This document shows positions 16,634 through 28,242 of a DNA stretch of 38,913 nt, in pieces. Under the pieces are notes generated by a model. It was not told the DNA's origin and made no database searches. It was given only the letters and a program-made list of their open reading frames with translations. How positions within the stretch are numbered: the stretch's first letter is position 1; each line of letters starts with the position of its first letter. Made by a program: the position numbers and the translations under genes. Origin of the DNA: Betaproteobacteria bacterium (lineage in GTDB: Bacteria > Pseudomonadota > Gammaproteobacteria > Burkholderiales > Usitatibacteraceae); assembly GCA_011391275.1 (NCBI GenBank), contig JAABQW010000309.1, forward strand, positions 1 through 38,913, written 5' to 3'.

Positions 16634-18382
16634 ATGGAACTCAAGCTCCCCCCGCTCGCGGAAACCGGTGAAACCCTGACGGGCGCCGAGATCGCCATCC
16701 GCTGCCTTTCGGAGGAGGGCGTCGAGTTCGTGTTCGGCTACCCGGGGGGCGCGGTCCTCTTCATCTACGACGCCCTCTTCAAGCAGAAGAAGGTGAAGCA
16801 CATCCTCGTCCGGCACGAGCAGGGTGCGCTCCACGCGGCCGACGGCTACGCGCGAGCCACGGGCCGCCCGGGGGTGGCGCTGGTCACCAGCGGACCCGGC
16901 GTGACCAATGCGGTCACCGGCATCGCGACCGCGTACATGGACTCCATCCCGATGGTCGTGATCACGGGCCAGGTGCCCACGCGGGCCATCGGCGAGGACG
17001 CCTTCCAGGAGTGCGACACGGTGGGCATCACCCGCCCGTGCGTGAAGCACAACTTCCTCGTGAAGGACGTGAACGAGCTCGCGGTCACGATCAAGAAGGC
17101 CTTCCACATCGCCACGACGGGCCGGCCCGGCCCGGTGCTGGTCGACATCCCGAAGGACGTCTCCCAGCAGACGGCGCGCTTCCACTACCCCGACAAGGTC
17201 CACCTGCGCTCCTACAGCCCGGTGGTGAAGGGGCACGGCGGCCAGATCAAGAAGGCGATGCAGCTCCTCCTGGATGCGAAGCGGCCGATGATCTACGTGG
17301 GGGGCGGCGCCGTGCTCGGCGAGGCGTCCCAGGAGGTGACGGAGCTGGTGCGCCTGCTCGACTTCCCGTGCACCAACACCCTCATGGGGCTGGGCTCCAT
17401 CCCCGCCTCGGACAAGCGCTTCGTCGGCATGCTGGGAATGCACGGCACCGTCGAGGCCAACATGGCCATGCAGAACTGCGACGTGCTGCTGGCCGTGGGC
17501 GCGCGCTTCGACGACCGCGTCATCGGCAACCCGGCGCACTTCGCCGCGGGAAACCCGAGCCGCAAGATCGTCCACATCGACGTCGACCCCTCCTCGATCT
17601 CCAAGCGGGTGCGCGTCGACGTGCCGATCGTCGGCCACGTGAAGGACGTGCTCACGGAGCTCATCGCGCTGATCAAGGCCGGCAAGGAGAAGCCCGATGC
17701 CGCCGCACTGGCTGCGTGGTGGGCCCAGATCGCCACCTGGCGGGCCAAGGACTGCCTGAAGTACGACCGGGCGTCCCCGATCATCAAGCCGCAGTTCGTG
17801 ATCGAGAAGCTCTGGGAAGTGACCAAGGGCGACGCCTACGTCACCTCCGACGTGGGCCAGCACCAGATGTGGGCCGCCCAGTTCTACCGGTTCGAGAAAC
17901 CCCGGCGCTGGATCAATTCCGGCGGGCTGGGGACGATGGGCGTGGGGCTTCCCTACGCGATGGGCGTGAAACTCGCCTTCCCGGAGGCCGACGTCGCCTG
18001 CGTGACGGGGGAGGCCTCGATCCAGATGTGCATCCAGGAGCTCTCCACCTGCAAGCAGTACCACCTGCCGGTGAAGCTCGTGAACCTCAACAACCGCTAC
18101 ATGGGCATGGTCCGCCAGTGGCAGGAGTTCTTCCACGGCAACCGCTACGCCGAGTCCTACATGGACGCGCTGCCGGACTTCGTGAAGCTCGCCGAGGCCT
18201 ACGGCCACGTCGGGATGAAGGTCGAGAAGCCCGGCGACGTCGAGGGGGCGCTGCGCGAGGCCTTCGCCCTCAAGGACCGCCTCGTGTTCCTCGACATCAT
18301 CACCGACCAGACCGAGAACGTCTTCCCGATGGTGCCCGGCGGCAAGGGCATGTCGGAGATGATCCTCGCCGAGGACCTGTAG
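16634..18382 (+). CDS. ilvB: acetolactate synthase large (catalytic) subunit
   Basis: 582 residues. It condenses pyruvate with pyruvate or 2-oxobutyrate, the first shared step of valine, leucine and isoleucine synthesis, using thiamine diphosphate, Mg2+ and FAD. Features in order: N-terminal PYR domain with VFGYPGGAVL and the catalytic-Glu segment VRHEQGALHAADGYARATG, a central FAD domain (VGARFDDRVIGN), and a C-terminal PP domain with GEASIQMCIQEL and LNNRYMGMVRQW. The ThDP motif has Glu where many enzymes have GDG, a substitution I recall in betaproteobacteria. I chose ATG at 16634; a TTG at 16607 would add nine residues and lies too close to the predicted transcription start. ilvN and ilvC follow. 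Confidence 0.95.
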   Translation: MELKLPPLAETGETLTGAEIAIRCLSEEGVEFVFGYPGGAVLFIYDALFKQKKVKHILVRHEQGALHAADGYARATGRPGVALVTSGPGVTNAVTGIATAYMDSIPMVVITGQVPTRAIGEDAFQECDTVGITRPCVKHNFLVKDVNELAVTIKKAFHIATTGRPGPVLVDIPKDVSQQTARFHYPDKVHLRSYSPVVKGHGGQIKKAMQLLLDAKRPMIYVGGGAVLGEASQEVTELVRLLDFPCTNTLMGLGSIPASDKRFVGMLGMHGTVEANMAMQNCDVLLAVGARFDDRVIGNPAHFAAGNPSRKIVHIDVDPSSISKRVRVDVPIVGHVKDVLTELIALIKAGKEKPDAAALAAWWAQIATWRAKDCLKYDRASPIIKPQFVIEKLWEVTKGDAYVTSDVGQHQMWAAQFYRFEKPRRWINSGGLGTMGVGLPYAMGVKLAFPEADVACVTGEASIQMCIQELSTCKQYHLPVKLVNLNNRYMGMVRQWQEFFHGNRYAESYMDALPDFVKLAEAYGHVGMKVEKPGDVEGALREAFALKDRLVFLDIITDQTENVFPMVPGGKGMSEMILAEDL

Positions 18383-19999
<1,617 letters not shown>

Positions 20000-20007
20000 C
20001 GTTTCGG

Positions 20008-20027
20008 GGGCCGGGGAAACCCGGCCC
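20008..20027 (+). terminator. GC hairpin after ilvC, weak terminator
   Basis: GGGCCGGG (20008-20015) pairs with CCCGGCCC (20020-20027) around a GAAA tetraloop. It is followed by TCCCGC, not a T-run, so read-through into psd is likely. Confidence 0.4.
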
Positions 20028-20080
20028 TCCCGCAATGGCCGGCCGCGCGGAAGTAAAATGGCGCTTGCGAAGCGCAATCC

Positions 20081-20092
20081 GGAGGCACCTTG
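20081..20092 (+). promoter_or_regulatory. ribosome binding site and TTG start of psd
   Basis: GGAGG (20081-20085) lies 4 bases before TTG (20090-20092). The fit of the site and the family N-terminus select this TTG. Confidence 0.65.
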
Positions 20093-20737
20093 GCGCACTA
20101 TCCGCACCCCATCATCGCCCGCGAAGGGTGGCCCTTCCTGGCGGCATCGGTCGCGGTCGCGGCCGCCGTCACCTGGTTCGGCGGCTGGTGGTCCGCCCCG
20201 TTCTGGATCGTCGCCGCCTTCATCCTGCAGTTCTTCCGCGATCCGCCCCGGGAAATCCCCGAAGGCGAGGGGTTCGTGCTCGCGCCCGCCGACGGCCGCA
20301 TCGTCCAGGTCGGCAACGCCCGCGACGAGTACGCCGGCCGCGACGCGGTGAAGATCAGCGTTTTCATGAACGTCTTCAACGTGCACTCGAACCGCTCGCC
20401 CGTGGAGGGCACGGTCGAGAACGTGTGGTACTTCCCCGGGCTCTTCGTGAACGCGGACCTCGACAAGGCATCGACCGACAACGAGCGCAACGCCATCCAG
20501 CTGCGCATGGCCTCGGGCCTGGACGTCACCGTCGTCCAGGTCGCCGGGCTCATCGCGCGGCGGATCCTCTGCTACGTCGGCCGCGGCGACAAGCTCGCCC
20601 CCGGGCAGCGCTACGGCTTCATCCGCTTCGGCTCGCGGGTCGACGTCTACCTGCCGCCCGGCTCGACGCCGAAGGTCGCGATCGGTGACCGGGTCTCGGC
20701 GACCTCCACGGTCCTGGCCCTCCTGCCGGGGCGCTGA
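20090..20737 (+). CDS. psd: phosphatidylserine decarboxylase proenzyme
   Basis: 215 residues, the short (archaeal-type/PSD-A) form found in many betaproteobacteria. It decarboxylates phosphatidylserine to phosphatidylethanolamine at the inner membrane. An N-terminal pair of hydrophobic segments (about 13-45) is followed by [10 protein letters not shown], then ADGRIVQVG, the segment [16 protein letters not shown] with an essential His, and the self-cleavage site in [12 protein letters not shown], where the Ser after Gly becomes the pyruvoyl cofactor. It starts at TTG. It lies between ilvC and pssA, the next enzyme upstream in the same lipid pathway, so the two consecutive phosphatidylethanolamine steps are co-encoded. 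Confidence 0.95.
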   Translation: MAHYPHPIIAREGWPFLAASVAVAAAVTWFGGWWSAPFWIVAAFILQFFRDPPREIPEGEGFVLAPADGRIVQVGNARDEYAGRDAVKISVFMNVFNVHSNRSPVEGTVENVWYFPGLFVNADLDKASTDNERNAIQLRMASGLDVTVVQVAGLIARRILCYVGRGDKLAPGQRYGFIRFGSRVDVYLPPGSTPKVAIGDRVSATSTVLALLPGR

Positions 20738-20764
20738 AGTAATGCCGGGACGCACCGCGCGCGC

Positions 20765-21931
20765 ATGAACGCCCCCCGGAAGCCGCGCCCCGCGCTGATG
20801 GAGCCGATCCGCCGGCGCGGCATCTACCTGCTGCCCAACCTGTTCACCACGCTCGCCCTTTTCGCGGGCTTCTACGCGGTCGTGCAGGGCATGAACCACG
20901 ACTTCGAGCGCGCTGCCATCGCCATCTTCATCGCGGGGGTGCTCGACGGCCTCGACGGGCGCGTCGCGAGGCTCACCAACACCCAGTCCGCTTTCGGTGC
21001 AGAGTACGACAGCCTCGCCGACATGGTCTCCTTCGGCGCCGCCCCCGCGCTCGTCATGTACGAGTGGGCGCTTCGCGACATGGGGCGCATCGGCTGGATC
21101 GCGGCGTTCGTCTACTGCGTCGGCGCGGCCCTGCGGCTGGCGCGCTTCAACACGCAGCTCTCGGTGGCCGACAAGCGCTGGTTCACCGGGCTGCCGAGCC
21201 CGGCGGCCGCGGCACTCGTGGCGGGCATGATCTGGGTGCTCAACGACTACCAGGTGAAGGGCGGCGAGGTGAAGTGGTTCGCCGCGGCGATCCTCGTCTA
21301 CGCGGGCGTGACGATGGTGTCGAACATCCGCTTCTACAGCGGCAAGGACCTGAACCTGCGCCGGGCAGTGCCGTTCTGGATGACGCTGGTGATCGTGGTC
21401 GCGCTGCTGCTCATCTCGATCGAGCCCTCGCACGTTCTCTGGGGCATCATGGTCGCCTACGGCGTCTCGGGCTACGTGCTCTGGGCCGTGCAGCGCCTGA
21501 GGACCGAGGCCAAGGAGAGGCAGTACCAGCACATCCGCGACGCGATCGACGCCGGCGACGTGACCGCCCTCGCGCGGATGCTCCACTCCACTCCGCCCGA
21601 CACGGTGGTGAACGGGGGAGGCCGCTCGCTCCTCATGGTGGCCATCGAGGAGACGAACCTGCCGGCCGTCGAGCTCCTCCTGGCGCGCGGCGCCCCGGCG
21701 GACCATCGCGACGAGAGCGGCCTGACCGCCCTCGCGCTGGCCGCGCAGATGGGGTTCAAGGAGGCCGTGTCGGTGCTGCTCGCCGCGGGAGCCGACCCCA
21801 ACCTCCGTGACGAGGCCGGCCTCACCGCGATGGACCTGGCCGAGGAGCACGGTTCCCACGACATCGTCGCCGAGCTGCTTCGCGCCGGCGCCAAGTCGGG
21901 CACGGAGATCGGCGACCCGCCGGGCGCTTGA
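20765..21931 (+). CDS. pssA: CDP-diacylglycerol--serine O-phosphatidyltransferase fused to ankyrin repeats
   Basis: 388 residues. The first 250 or so are a normal PssA: several TM helices and the CDP-alcohol phosphatidyltransferase signature starting DGLDGRVAR (Asp61, Asp64) and ending YDSLAD (Asp82, Asp86), the metal and substrate ligands. It makes phosphatidylserine from CDP-diacylglycerol and serine. After the last TM (ILWAV-like, near 240) the frame continues without a break into about 125 residues with three to four ankyrin repeats (RSLLMVAIEETNLPAVELLL, then SGLTALALAAQMGFKEAVSVL, then AGLTAMDLAEEHGSHDIVAEL). Bacterial PssA usually ends near 250. The repeats face the cytoplasm by prediction and may recruit Psd or another protein. 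Confidence 0.9.
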   Translation: MNAPRKPRPALMEPIRRRGIYLLPNLFTTLALFAGFYAVVQGMNHDFERAAIAIFIAGVLDGLDGRVARLTNTQSAFGAEYDSLADMVSFGAAPALVMYEWALRDMGRIGWIAAFVYCVGAALRLARFNTQLSVADKRWFTGLPSPAAAALVAGMIWVLNDYQVKGGEVKWFAAAILVYAGVTMVSNIRFYSGKDLNLRRAVPFWMTLVIVVALLLISIEPSHVLWGIMVAYGVSGYVLWAVQRLRTEAKERQYQHIRDAIDAGDVTALARMLHSTPPDTVVNGGGRSLLMVAIEETNLPAVELLLARGAPADHRDESGLTALALAAQMGFKEAVSVLLAAGADPNLRDEAGLTAMDLAEEHGSHDIVAELLRAGAKSGTEIGDPPGA

Positions 21932-21945
21932 GCCCCGGGCGCCAG

Positions 21946-21974
21946 TTGCCAGCCCCGGCTGCCATTGCTATAGT
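21946..21974 (+). promoter_or_regulatory. strong sigma70 promoter for the leuA leader
   Basis: TTGCCA (21946-21951), a 17-base spacer and TATAGT (21969-21974), preceded by TGC (extended -10). Transcription should start at 21980-21982, that is, at or next to the ATG of the leader peptide (21981). Confidence 0.65.
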
Positions 21975-21980
21975 CGTCGC

Positions 21981-22067
21981 ATGAATTCCGTCGCGCGCAT
22001 CGCCGACCACCTGTTTCGCATCCCCCTGGCGGGCCTCCCCGGCCTGCTGCTGCGCCTCGCGCGCTAA
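21981..22067 (+). CDS. leucine-rich leader peptide of leuA
   Basis: A 28-residue ORF beginning MNSVARIADHLFRIP and ending GLLLRLAR, with seven leucines, three of them consecutive (CTG CTG CTG, residues 22-24). It lies between pssA and leuA, ends 81 bases before leuA and has its own promoter. Leu-rich peptides in this position are the sensing part of leucine attenuators in other proteobacteria. The predicted transcript begins almost exactly at the ATG, so it would be read from a leaderless mRNA. The downstream sequence can form competing hairpins (22096-22117 versus 22110-22126), but no T-run follows, so the control could be on leuA translation rather than classic termination. Confidence 0.65.
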   Translation: MNSVARIADHLFRIPLAGLPGLLLRLAR

Positions 22068-22095
22068 AAATCCCCCCCAATTCGGCAGTTGCGGC

Positions 22096-22126
22096 GCCGC
22101 CCGGCAGACGGGACGGCTTGTGTCCC
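22096..22126 (+). promoter_or_regulatory. mutually exclusive hairpins in the leuA leader
   Basis: Hairpin 1 pairs GCCG-CCCG (22096-22103) with CGGG-A-CGGC (22109-22117). Hairpin 2 pairs GGGAC (22110-22114) with GTCCC (22122-22126). They share GGGAC and cannot coexist. The leuA ribosome site (GGAGTG) begins about 12 bases after hairpin 2. Attenuator function is inferred from position. Confidence 0.35.
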
Positions 22127-22148
22127 ATCCCACATCCCGGAGTGACCC

Positions 22149-23705
22149 ATGCAGGACCAATTGATCATTTTCGACACCACCATGCGCGACGGCGAGCAGA
22201 GCCCGGGCGCTTCGATGACCCGCGAGGAGAAGGTGCGCATCGGCAAGCAGCTCGAGCGCCTGCGCGTGGACGTTATCGAGGCCGGCTTCGCCGCGGCGAG
22301 CCAGGGCGATTTCGAGGCCATCCGCGCGGTCGCCGACGCGGTGAAGGAGTCGACCGTCTGCTCGCTCGCGCGGGCCAACGAGAACGACATCCGCCGCGCG
22401 GGAGAGGCCGTGGCGCCGGCGGCGCGCAAGCGCATCCACACCTTCATCGCGACGAGCCCGATCCACATGAAGCTCAAGCTGCGCATGAGCGAGGAGCAGG
22501 TCCTCGAGGCCGCCGTTCGCGCGGTCAAGCAGGCGCGGCAGTACACGGACGACGTCGAGTTCTCCGCCGAGGACGCCGTCCGCTCCGAGGTCGATTTCCT
22601 GTGCCGCGTCTTCGAGGCGACCATTGCGGCCGGCGCGACCACGATCAACGTCCCCGACACCGTCGGCTACAGCGTGCCGGAACGCTGGGGCTCCCTCTTC
22701 CGTGAGCTGCTCACGCGCATCCCCAACGCCGGCAAGGCGGTCTGGTCCACGCACTGCCACAACGACCTCGGCATGGCCGTGGCCAACTCGCTGGCGGCGG
22801 TGATGAACGGCGCGCGGCAGGTGGAATGCACGATCAACGGCCTGGGCGAGAGGGCGGGCAACGCCTCGCTCGAGGAAATCGTGATGGCGGTGCGGACGCG
22901 CTCGGACGTGTTCGACTGCCGCACGGGCATCGACGCCACGCAGATCGTCCCGACGAGCAAGCTGGTGTCGACCATCACCGGCTACCCGGTCCAGCCCAAC
23001 AAGGCCGTGGTGGGCGCAAACGCGTTCGCGCACGAGTCCGGCATCCACCAGGACGGCGTGCTCAAGCACCGCGAGACCTACGAGATCATGCGTGCCGAGG
23101 ACGTCGGCTGGGGGGCGAACCGCCTGACGCTCGGCAAGCTCTCCGGGCGCAACGCCTTCCGCAGCCGCCTTTCGGAGCTCGGCATCACGCTCGCTTCCGA
23201 GGAGGCGCTCAACGCGGCGTTCGCCAAGTTCAAGGAGCTTGCGGACAAGAAGCGCGAGATCTTCGACGAGGACCTCCAGGCCCTGGTCTCCGACGAGAGC
23301 GTGACGCCCGAGACGGAGCGCTTCAAGCTGGTCTCCCTGGTGGCCCATTCCGAGACGGGGGAGCAGCCGTTCGCGCGCGTGGTGATTGCCGACGGCGGGC
23401 ACGAGGCGCGCGCGGAGGCCCGCGGGGCCGGCCCGGTGGACGCCTCCTTCCAGGCGATCGAGGAGCTGGTCCACAGCGGGACCGAGCTGCTGCTCTACTC
23501 GGTGAACAACATCACGACCGGGACGGACTCCCAGGGGGAGGTGACCGTCCGGCTCTCCAAGGATGGCCGCGTCGTCAACGGCATGGGGGCGGACACCGAC
23601 ATCGTCGTTGCCTCAGCCAAGGCCTACCTGAGCGCCCTCAACAAGATGGGCATCAGCTCGGGCAGGATGAACCCGCAGTACGGCGAGGAGCCCGTCGCGC
23701 CCTGA
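22149..23705 (+). CDS. leuA: 2-isopropylmalate synthase
   Basis: 518 residues, the usual LeuA length. It condenses acetyl-CoA with 2-oxoisovalerate in the first committed step of leucine synthesis. The N-terminal TIM barrel has [15 protein letters not shown] with the metal-binding Asp and catalytic Arg, the metal-ligand motif HCHNDLGMA, and [13 protein letters not shown]. The flexible subdomain contains [13 protein letters not shown]. The C-terminal allosteric domain (about 390-510) binds leucine, with [13 protein letters not shown] and the ending [14 protein letters not shown]. The ribosome site CCCGGAGTG precedes the ATG. The gene is the last of the ilv-psd-pss-leuA block, after a Leu-rich leader peptide. 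Confidence 0.96.
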   Translation: MQDQLIIFDTTMRDGEQSPGASMTREEKVRIGKQLERLRVDVIEAGFAAASQGDFEAIRAVADAVKESTVCSLARANENDIRRAGEAVAPAARKRIHTFIATSPIHMKLKLRMSEEQVLEAAVRAVKQARQYTDDVEFSAEDAVRSEVDFLCRVFEATIAAGATTINVPDTVGYSVPERWGSLFRELLTRIPNAGKAVWSTHCHNDLGMAVANSLAAVMNGARQVECTINGLGERAGNASLEEIVMAVRTRSDVFDCRTGIDATQIVPTSKLVSTITGYPVQPNKAVVGANAFAHESGIHQDGVLKHRETYEIMRAEDVGWGANRLTLGKLSGRNAFRSRLSELGITLASEEALNAAFAKFKELADKKREIFDEDLQALVSDESVTPETERFKLVSLVAHSETGEQPFARVVIADGGHEARAEARGAGPVDASFQAIEELVHSGTELLLYSVNNITTGTDSQGEVTVRLSKDGRVVNGMGADTDIVVASAKAYLSALNKMGISSGRMNPQYGEEPVAP

Positions 23706-23718
23706 GCCGGAAATGAAA

Positions 23719-23744
23719 ATGCCCGCGAGTCGCCTCGCGGGCAT
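23719..23744 (-). terminator. hairpin terminator between leuA and the HhH gene
   Basis: A perfect 11-bp stem ATGCCCGCGAG/CTCGCGGGCAT with a TCGC-type loop. On the minus strand it is followed by TTTCATTT, so it terminates the helix-hairpin-helix gene best. It probably also stabilises the leuA end on the plus strand. Confidence 0.7.
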
Positions 23745-23774
23745 TCGAGGGGTGGCGCGACCGCGGGATGCCGG

Positions 23775-24125
23775 TCAGCAGCCGCCCTTCTTCTTTTTCT
23801 TGTCGTCCGCGGGCTTGGCGGCGGCCTGCTTGGCGATCACCTTGTCCTTGATGTCGTTGTAGACGCTCTCGGGGACGATCTTGCGGTCGACGAGCTCGTT
23901 CTTGGCCTTGTAGGGGCGCCCCTTGATGATCGCGTCTGCACGCGCGTCGCCCACGCCCTTGAGCTTGACCAGCTCGTCGCGCGAGGCGGTGTTGAGGTCG
24001 AGCATCGCCTCGGCCTTCGCCGGTGCGGCGGCGGTGGTGGCGGGCTTCTTCGGTTCTTCCTTGGCGATGGCCGTTCCGGTCGCGGCAAGCAGTGCGATTG
24101 CGGCGGCGGCGATGAGCTTCTTCAT
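23775..24125 (-). CDS. secreted helix-hairpin-helix protein (ComEA-like)
   Basis: 116 residues. The signal peptide is residues 1-21 ([20 protein letters not shown]). Then comes an Ala/Pro/Lys linker, and a helix-hairpin-helix domain at about 42-95 with [21 protein letters not shown], the pattern of ComEA/DUF655 proteins that bind DNA without sequence preference. The C-terminus is a short lysine run and GGC. ComEA binds DNA in the periplasm during uptake, but small secreted HhH proteins like this are common in betaproteobacteria without evident competence genes nearby, and none are seen here. AGGAGAA precedes the ATG, and a possible -10 (TAGAAT, minus strand) lies at 24162-24167. Confidence 0.8.
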   Translation of the reverse strand: MKKLIAAAAIALLAATGTAIAKEEPKKPATTAAAPAKAEAMLDLNTASRDELVKLKGVGDARADAIIKGRPYKAKNELVDRKIVPESVYNDIKDKVIAKQAAAKPADDKKKKKGGC

Positions 24126-24447
24126 GGGTTCTCCTGTGGACGGTGGGGGCGACGCCGGAAGATTCTAGCCCGTTCCCGGCGGTCGCGCCCCCTAAACGCG
24201 GTGGCGCGCGTACCGGTTGACAGGCGTCTCCCGGGAGAGACAGCGGGGTTCCCATGCAATCAGGCGCTTGCGACCGCGCGGCGCCTGCGATGTCGCGGGA
24301 CGGAGACGGGAGCGGTCAAACGGCCCGAGGGACGACCGGCCGCAAACCCGCATGGATGCTCGATTCCCGGCCCGCGGCCCGTCATGGCACGGATCGTGAT
24401 TCAGTGTCCCGTCGGTTCCCGACACCCCTGACACGAGGAGCACTGCC
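24126..24447. other. intergenic region between divergent HhH and bactofilin genes
   Basis: 322 bases with no convincing gene on either strand. It holds a perfect 12-bp palindrome TCTCCCGGGAGA at 24227-24238 and an isolated TTGACA at 24217-24222 without a matching -10. The short frames here lack ribosome sites and look like random translation of GC-rich DNA. Confidence 0.6.
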
Positions 24448-26354
<1,907 letters not shown>

Positions 26355-26397
26355 TTATCACGCGGCCCGCGGCGGGCGGCTGCCGGGACCCCGGTGC

Positions 26398-26403
26398 TAT
26401 ACT
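26398..26403 (+). promoter_or_regulatory. candidate -10 for the GST gene
   Basis: TATACT at 26398-26403, 31 bases before the ATG, with no clear -35 in the GC-rich DNA upstream. Confidence 0.35.
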
Positions 26404-26433
26404 CGGCGCCCGCCGCCTCGTTGAGGTTTCCCG

Positions 26434-27039
26434 ATGAAGCTCGTCGCCTCGAAGACCAGCCCCTACGCCCGCAAGATCCGCGTGCTTCTTGCCGAGAAGC
26501 AGCTCGCCTTCGAGTTCGTCGAGGAAAGCGCCTGGAACGCCGGCACGACCGTGCCGCGATACAACCCCCTCAACAAGATTCCCGTCCTGGTGCTGGACGA
26601 CGGCACCTGCCTCTACGACTCGGTGGTGATCGCCGAGTACCTCGACCCGCTCGGCGCCCCGTCCTTCATCCCGCCCTCCGGCCTCGAGCGCGCCTGCGTG
26701 CGCCGCGACGAGGCGCTGGGCGACGGCATCGCCGACGCGGGCATCGCGATCTTCCTGGAGCGCAAGCGCGACCCGGCCCGCCAGGATCCGTCGTGGATCG
26801 ACCGGCAACGCAGCAAGGTGGATGCGGGCATCGAAGCGCTGGCGCGCGAGCTGGGCGGCAAGGCCTTCCTGCGCGGCGACACCCTCTCCCTGGGCGACGT
26901 GGCCTGCGCGTGCGCGCTTCTGTGGCTGGAGTTCCGCATGCCGGAGATCGCCTGGCGGTCGCGGCACGCCGCCCTCGGGCGCTGGATCGAGCGGCTCGAG
27001 TCGCGGCCGTCGTTCGCCACCTCCCGCCCGCAGGGCTGA
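26434..27039 (+). CDS. glutathione S-transferase family protein
   Basis: 201 residues. The N-terminal thioredoxin-like domain starts KLVASKTSPYARKIRVLLAEK, with Ser/Tyr at the site where GSTs bind glutathione, then NPLNKIPVLVLDDGTCLYDSVVIAEYLD, the cis-Pro and the gamma-glutamyl-binding D-S pair. The C-terminal helical domain ends with LSLGDVACACALLWLEFR. The sequence resembles the YibF-like/stringent-starvation-type GSTs rather than a detoxifying class, and the substrate is unknown. It is divergent from purB and convergent with mnmA. Confidence 0.88.
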   Translation: MKLVASKTSPYARKIRVLLAEKQLAFEFVEESAWNAGTTVPRYNPLNKIPVLVLDDGTCLYDSVVIAEYLDPLGAPSFIPPSGLERACVRRDEALGDGIADAGIAIFLERKRDPARQDPSWIDRQRSKVDAGIEALARELGGKAFLRGDTLSLGDVACACALLWLEFRMPEIAWRSRHAALGRWIERLESRPSFATSRPQG

Positions 27040-27079
27040 GGGTTCCGGTTCGCGTGGCGGGCTCCCGGCCGGCCCGCGC

Positions 27080-28147
27080 TCAGGCGATCACTCCCCCGCC
27101 GAGGCATTCGTCGCCCCGGTAGAGCACCGCGGATTGCCCCGGGGTCACGGCCCACTGCGGCTCGCCGAATTCCAGCGTGAACGCCCCAACGCCCTCGGCG
27201 GAGAACCGGCAGGGCGCGTCCGCCTGCCGATAGCGCGTCTTGGCGCCCAGCGGCCCGTCCCCGACGGGCGGTGAACCCGACACCCAGCTGGCGTCCTGGG
27301 CCCGCAGGCGGGAAGAGAAGAGGCGGGGGTCGTCGTGGCCCTGCACGACGACGAGCGTGTTGGTGGCCAGATCCTTTGCCGCGACATACCACGCCGCGCC
27401 GTCGCCGCCGCGGCGGCCGCCTATGCCGAGGCCCTGGCGCTGGCCCAGCGTGTAGTACATGAGCCCCTGGTGCTCCCCGAGCCGCTCGCCGTCGGGCGTG
27501 ACGACCGGCCCCGGCTCGCGCGGCAGGTAGCGCGACAGGAATTCGCGGAAGGGGCGCTCGCCGATGAAGCAGATTCCCGTCGAGTCCTTCTTGGCGTGGT
27601 TGGGAAGCCCGGCTTCCCGGGCGATCTCCCGCACCCGCGGCTTGCGCAGGTGCCCCACCGGGAACATCGAACGCGACAGCTGTGCCTGGGTCAGGCGATG
27701 CAGGAAGTACGACTGGTCCTTGCCCGGGTCCAGGCCCTTGAGAAGCCGGTACGCGCCGCCGGTCTCATCGACTCGCGCGTAGTGGCCGGTCGCGATGCGT
27801 TCTGCGCCCAGCGTCATCGCGTGGTCGAGGAACGCCCGGAACTTGATCTCGGCGTTGCACAGGACGTCCGGGTTGGGCGTCCGGCCCGCCCGGTATTCCG
27901 CAAGAAAGCTGGCGAAGACGCGTTCGCGGTACTCGGCCGCGAAGTTCACCGCCTCGACCTCGATCCCCACGCGGTCCGCCACGGAGACCGCATCGACGAG
28001 ATCCTGGCGGGTCGAGCAGTACTCGCCGTCGTCGTCGTCCTCCCAGTTCTTCATGAACAGGCCGACGACTTCGTGCCCCTCGCGCTTGAGCAGCAGCGCG
28101 GCGACGGCCGAATCGACACCTCCGGAGAGCCCGACGACGATCTTCAT
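27080..28147 (-). CDS. mnmA: tRNA-specific 2-thiouridylase
   Basis: 355 residues, matching MnmA (360-370). It installs the 2-thio group on U34 of tRNA-Lys, -Glu and -Gln with sulfur from the IscS relay. The N-terminal PP-loop is SGGVDS at residues 8-13. The catalytic cysteines are Cys97 (DVLCNAE) and Cys193 ([11 protein letters not shown]). The pair DQSYFLHRL is a tRNA-binding signature. The C-terminal beta domains run to the end ([15 protein letters not shown]). The start at 28147 gives [10 protein letters not shown]. Confidence 0.96.
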   Translation of the reverse strand: MKIVVGLSGGVDSAVAALLLKREGHEVVGLFMKNWEDDDDGEYCSTRQDLVDAVSVADRVGIEVEAVNFAAEYRERVFASFLAEYRAGRTPNPDVLCNAEIKFRAFLDHAMTLGAERIATGHYARVDETGGAYRLLKGLDPGKDQSYFLHRLTQAQLSRSMFPVGHLRKPRVREIAREAGLPNHAKKDSTGICFIGERPFREFLSRYLPREPGPVVTPDGERLGEHQGLMYYTLGQRQGLGIGGRRGGDGAAWYVAAKDLATNTLVVVQGHDDPRLFSSRLRAQDASWVSGSPPVGDGPLGAKTRYRQADAPCRFSAEGVGAFTLEFGEPQWAVTPGQSAVLYRGDECLGGGVIA

Positions 28148-28188
28148 GGGGCGCTATCTTGCGGGAAAAACGGCGGCACGGGCGACAT

Positions 28189-28218
28189 GAAAAAAGGCAG
28201 GGCCGAAGCCCTGCCTTT
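28189..28218 (-). terminator. intrinsic terminator after the Ala/Lys-rich gene
   Basis: An 11-bp stem AAAGGCAGGGC/GCCCTGCCTTT with loop CGAA. On the minus strand it is followed by a T-run. It lies 25 bases after the stop of the Ala/Lys-rich gene and separates it from mnmA. Confidence 0.85.
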
Positions 28219-28242
28219 CCCTTGCGGCCGGAAAAGCGCGAA

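Noticed and set aside
17990-18040. Glu in place of Asp in the thiamine diphosphate motif of IlvB as a defect
   Set aside because: The rest of the motif is intact, and as far as I recall this Glu is common in betaproteobacterial acetolactate synthases, so the enzyme is expected to be active.
24227-24238. Perfect palindrome TCTCCCGGGAGA as a regulator site
   Set aside because: It is far from any plausible promoter box, and 12-bp GC-rich palindromes occur by chance in this genome; noted only within the intergenic entry.
24201-24431. Short plus-strand frames between the HhH and bactofilin genes as a small gene
   Set aside because: Composition is Arg/Pro-rich random-like and no frame has a ribosome site or recognisable domain.
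27040-27079. GC-rich inverted repeat between the GST gene and mnmA as a terminator
   Set aside because: The stem (GCGGGC/GCCCGC) is short, lacks a T-run on both strands and lies in very GC-rich DNA where such pairs are frequent.
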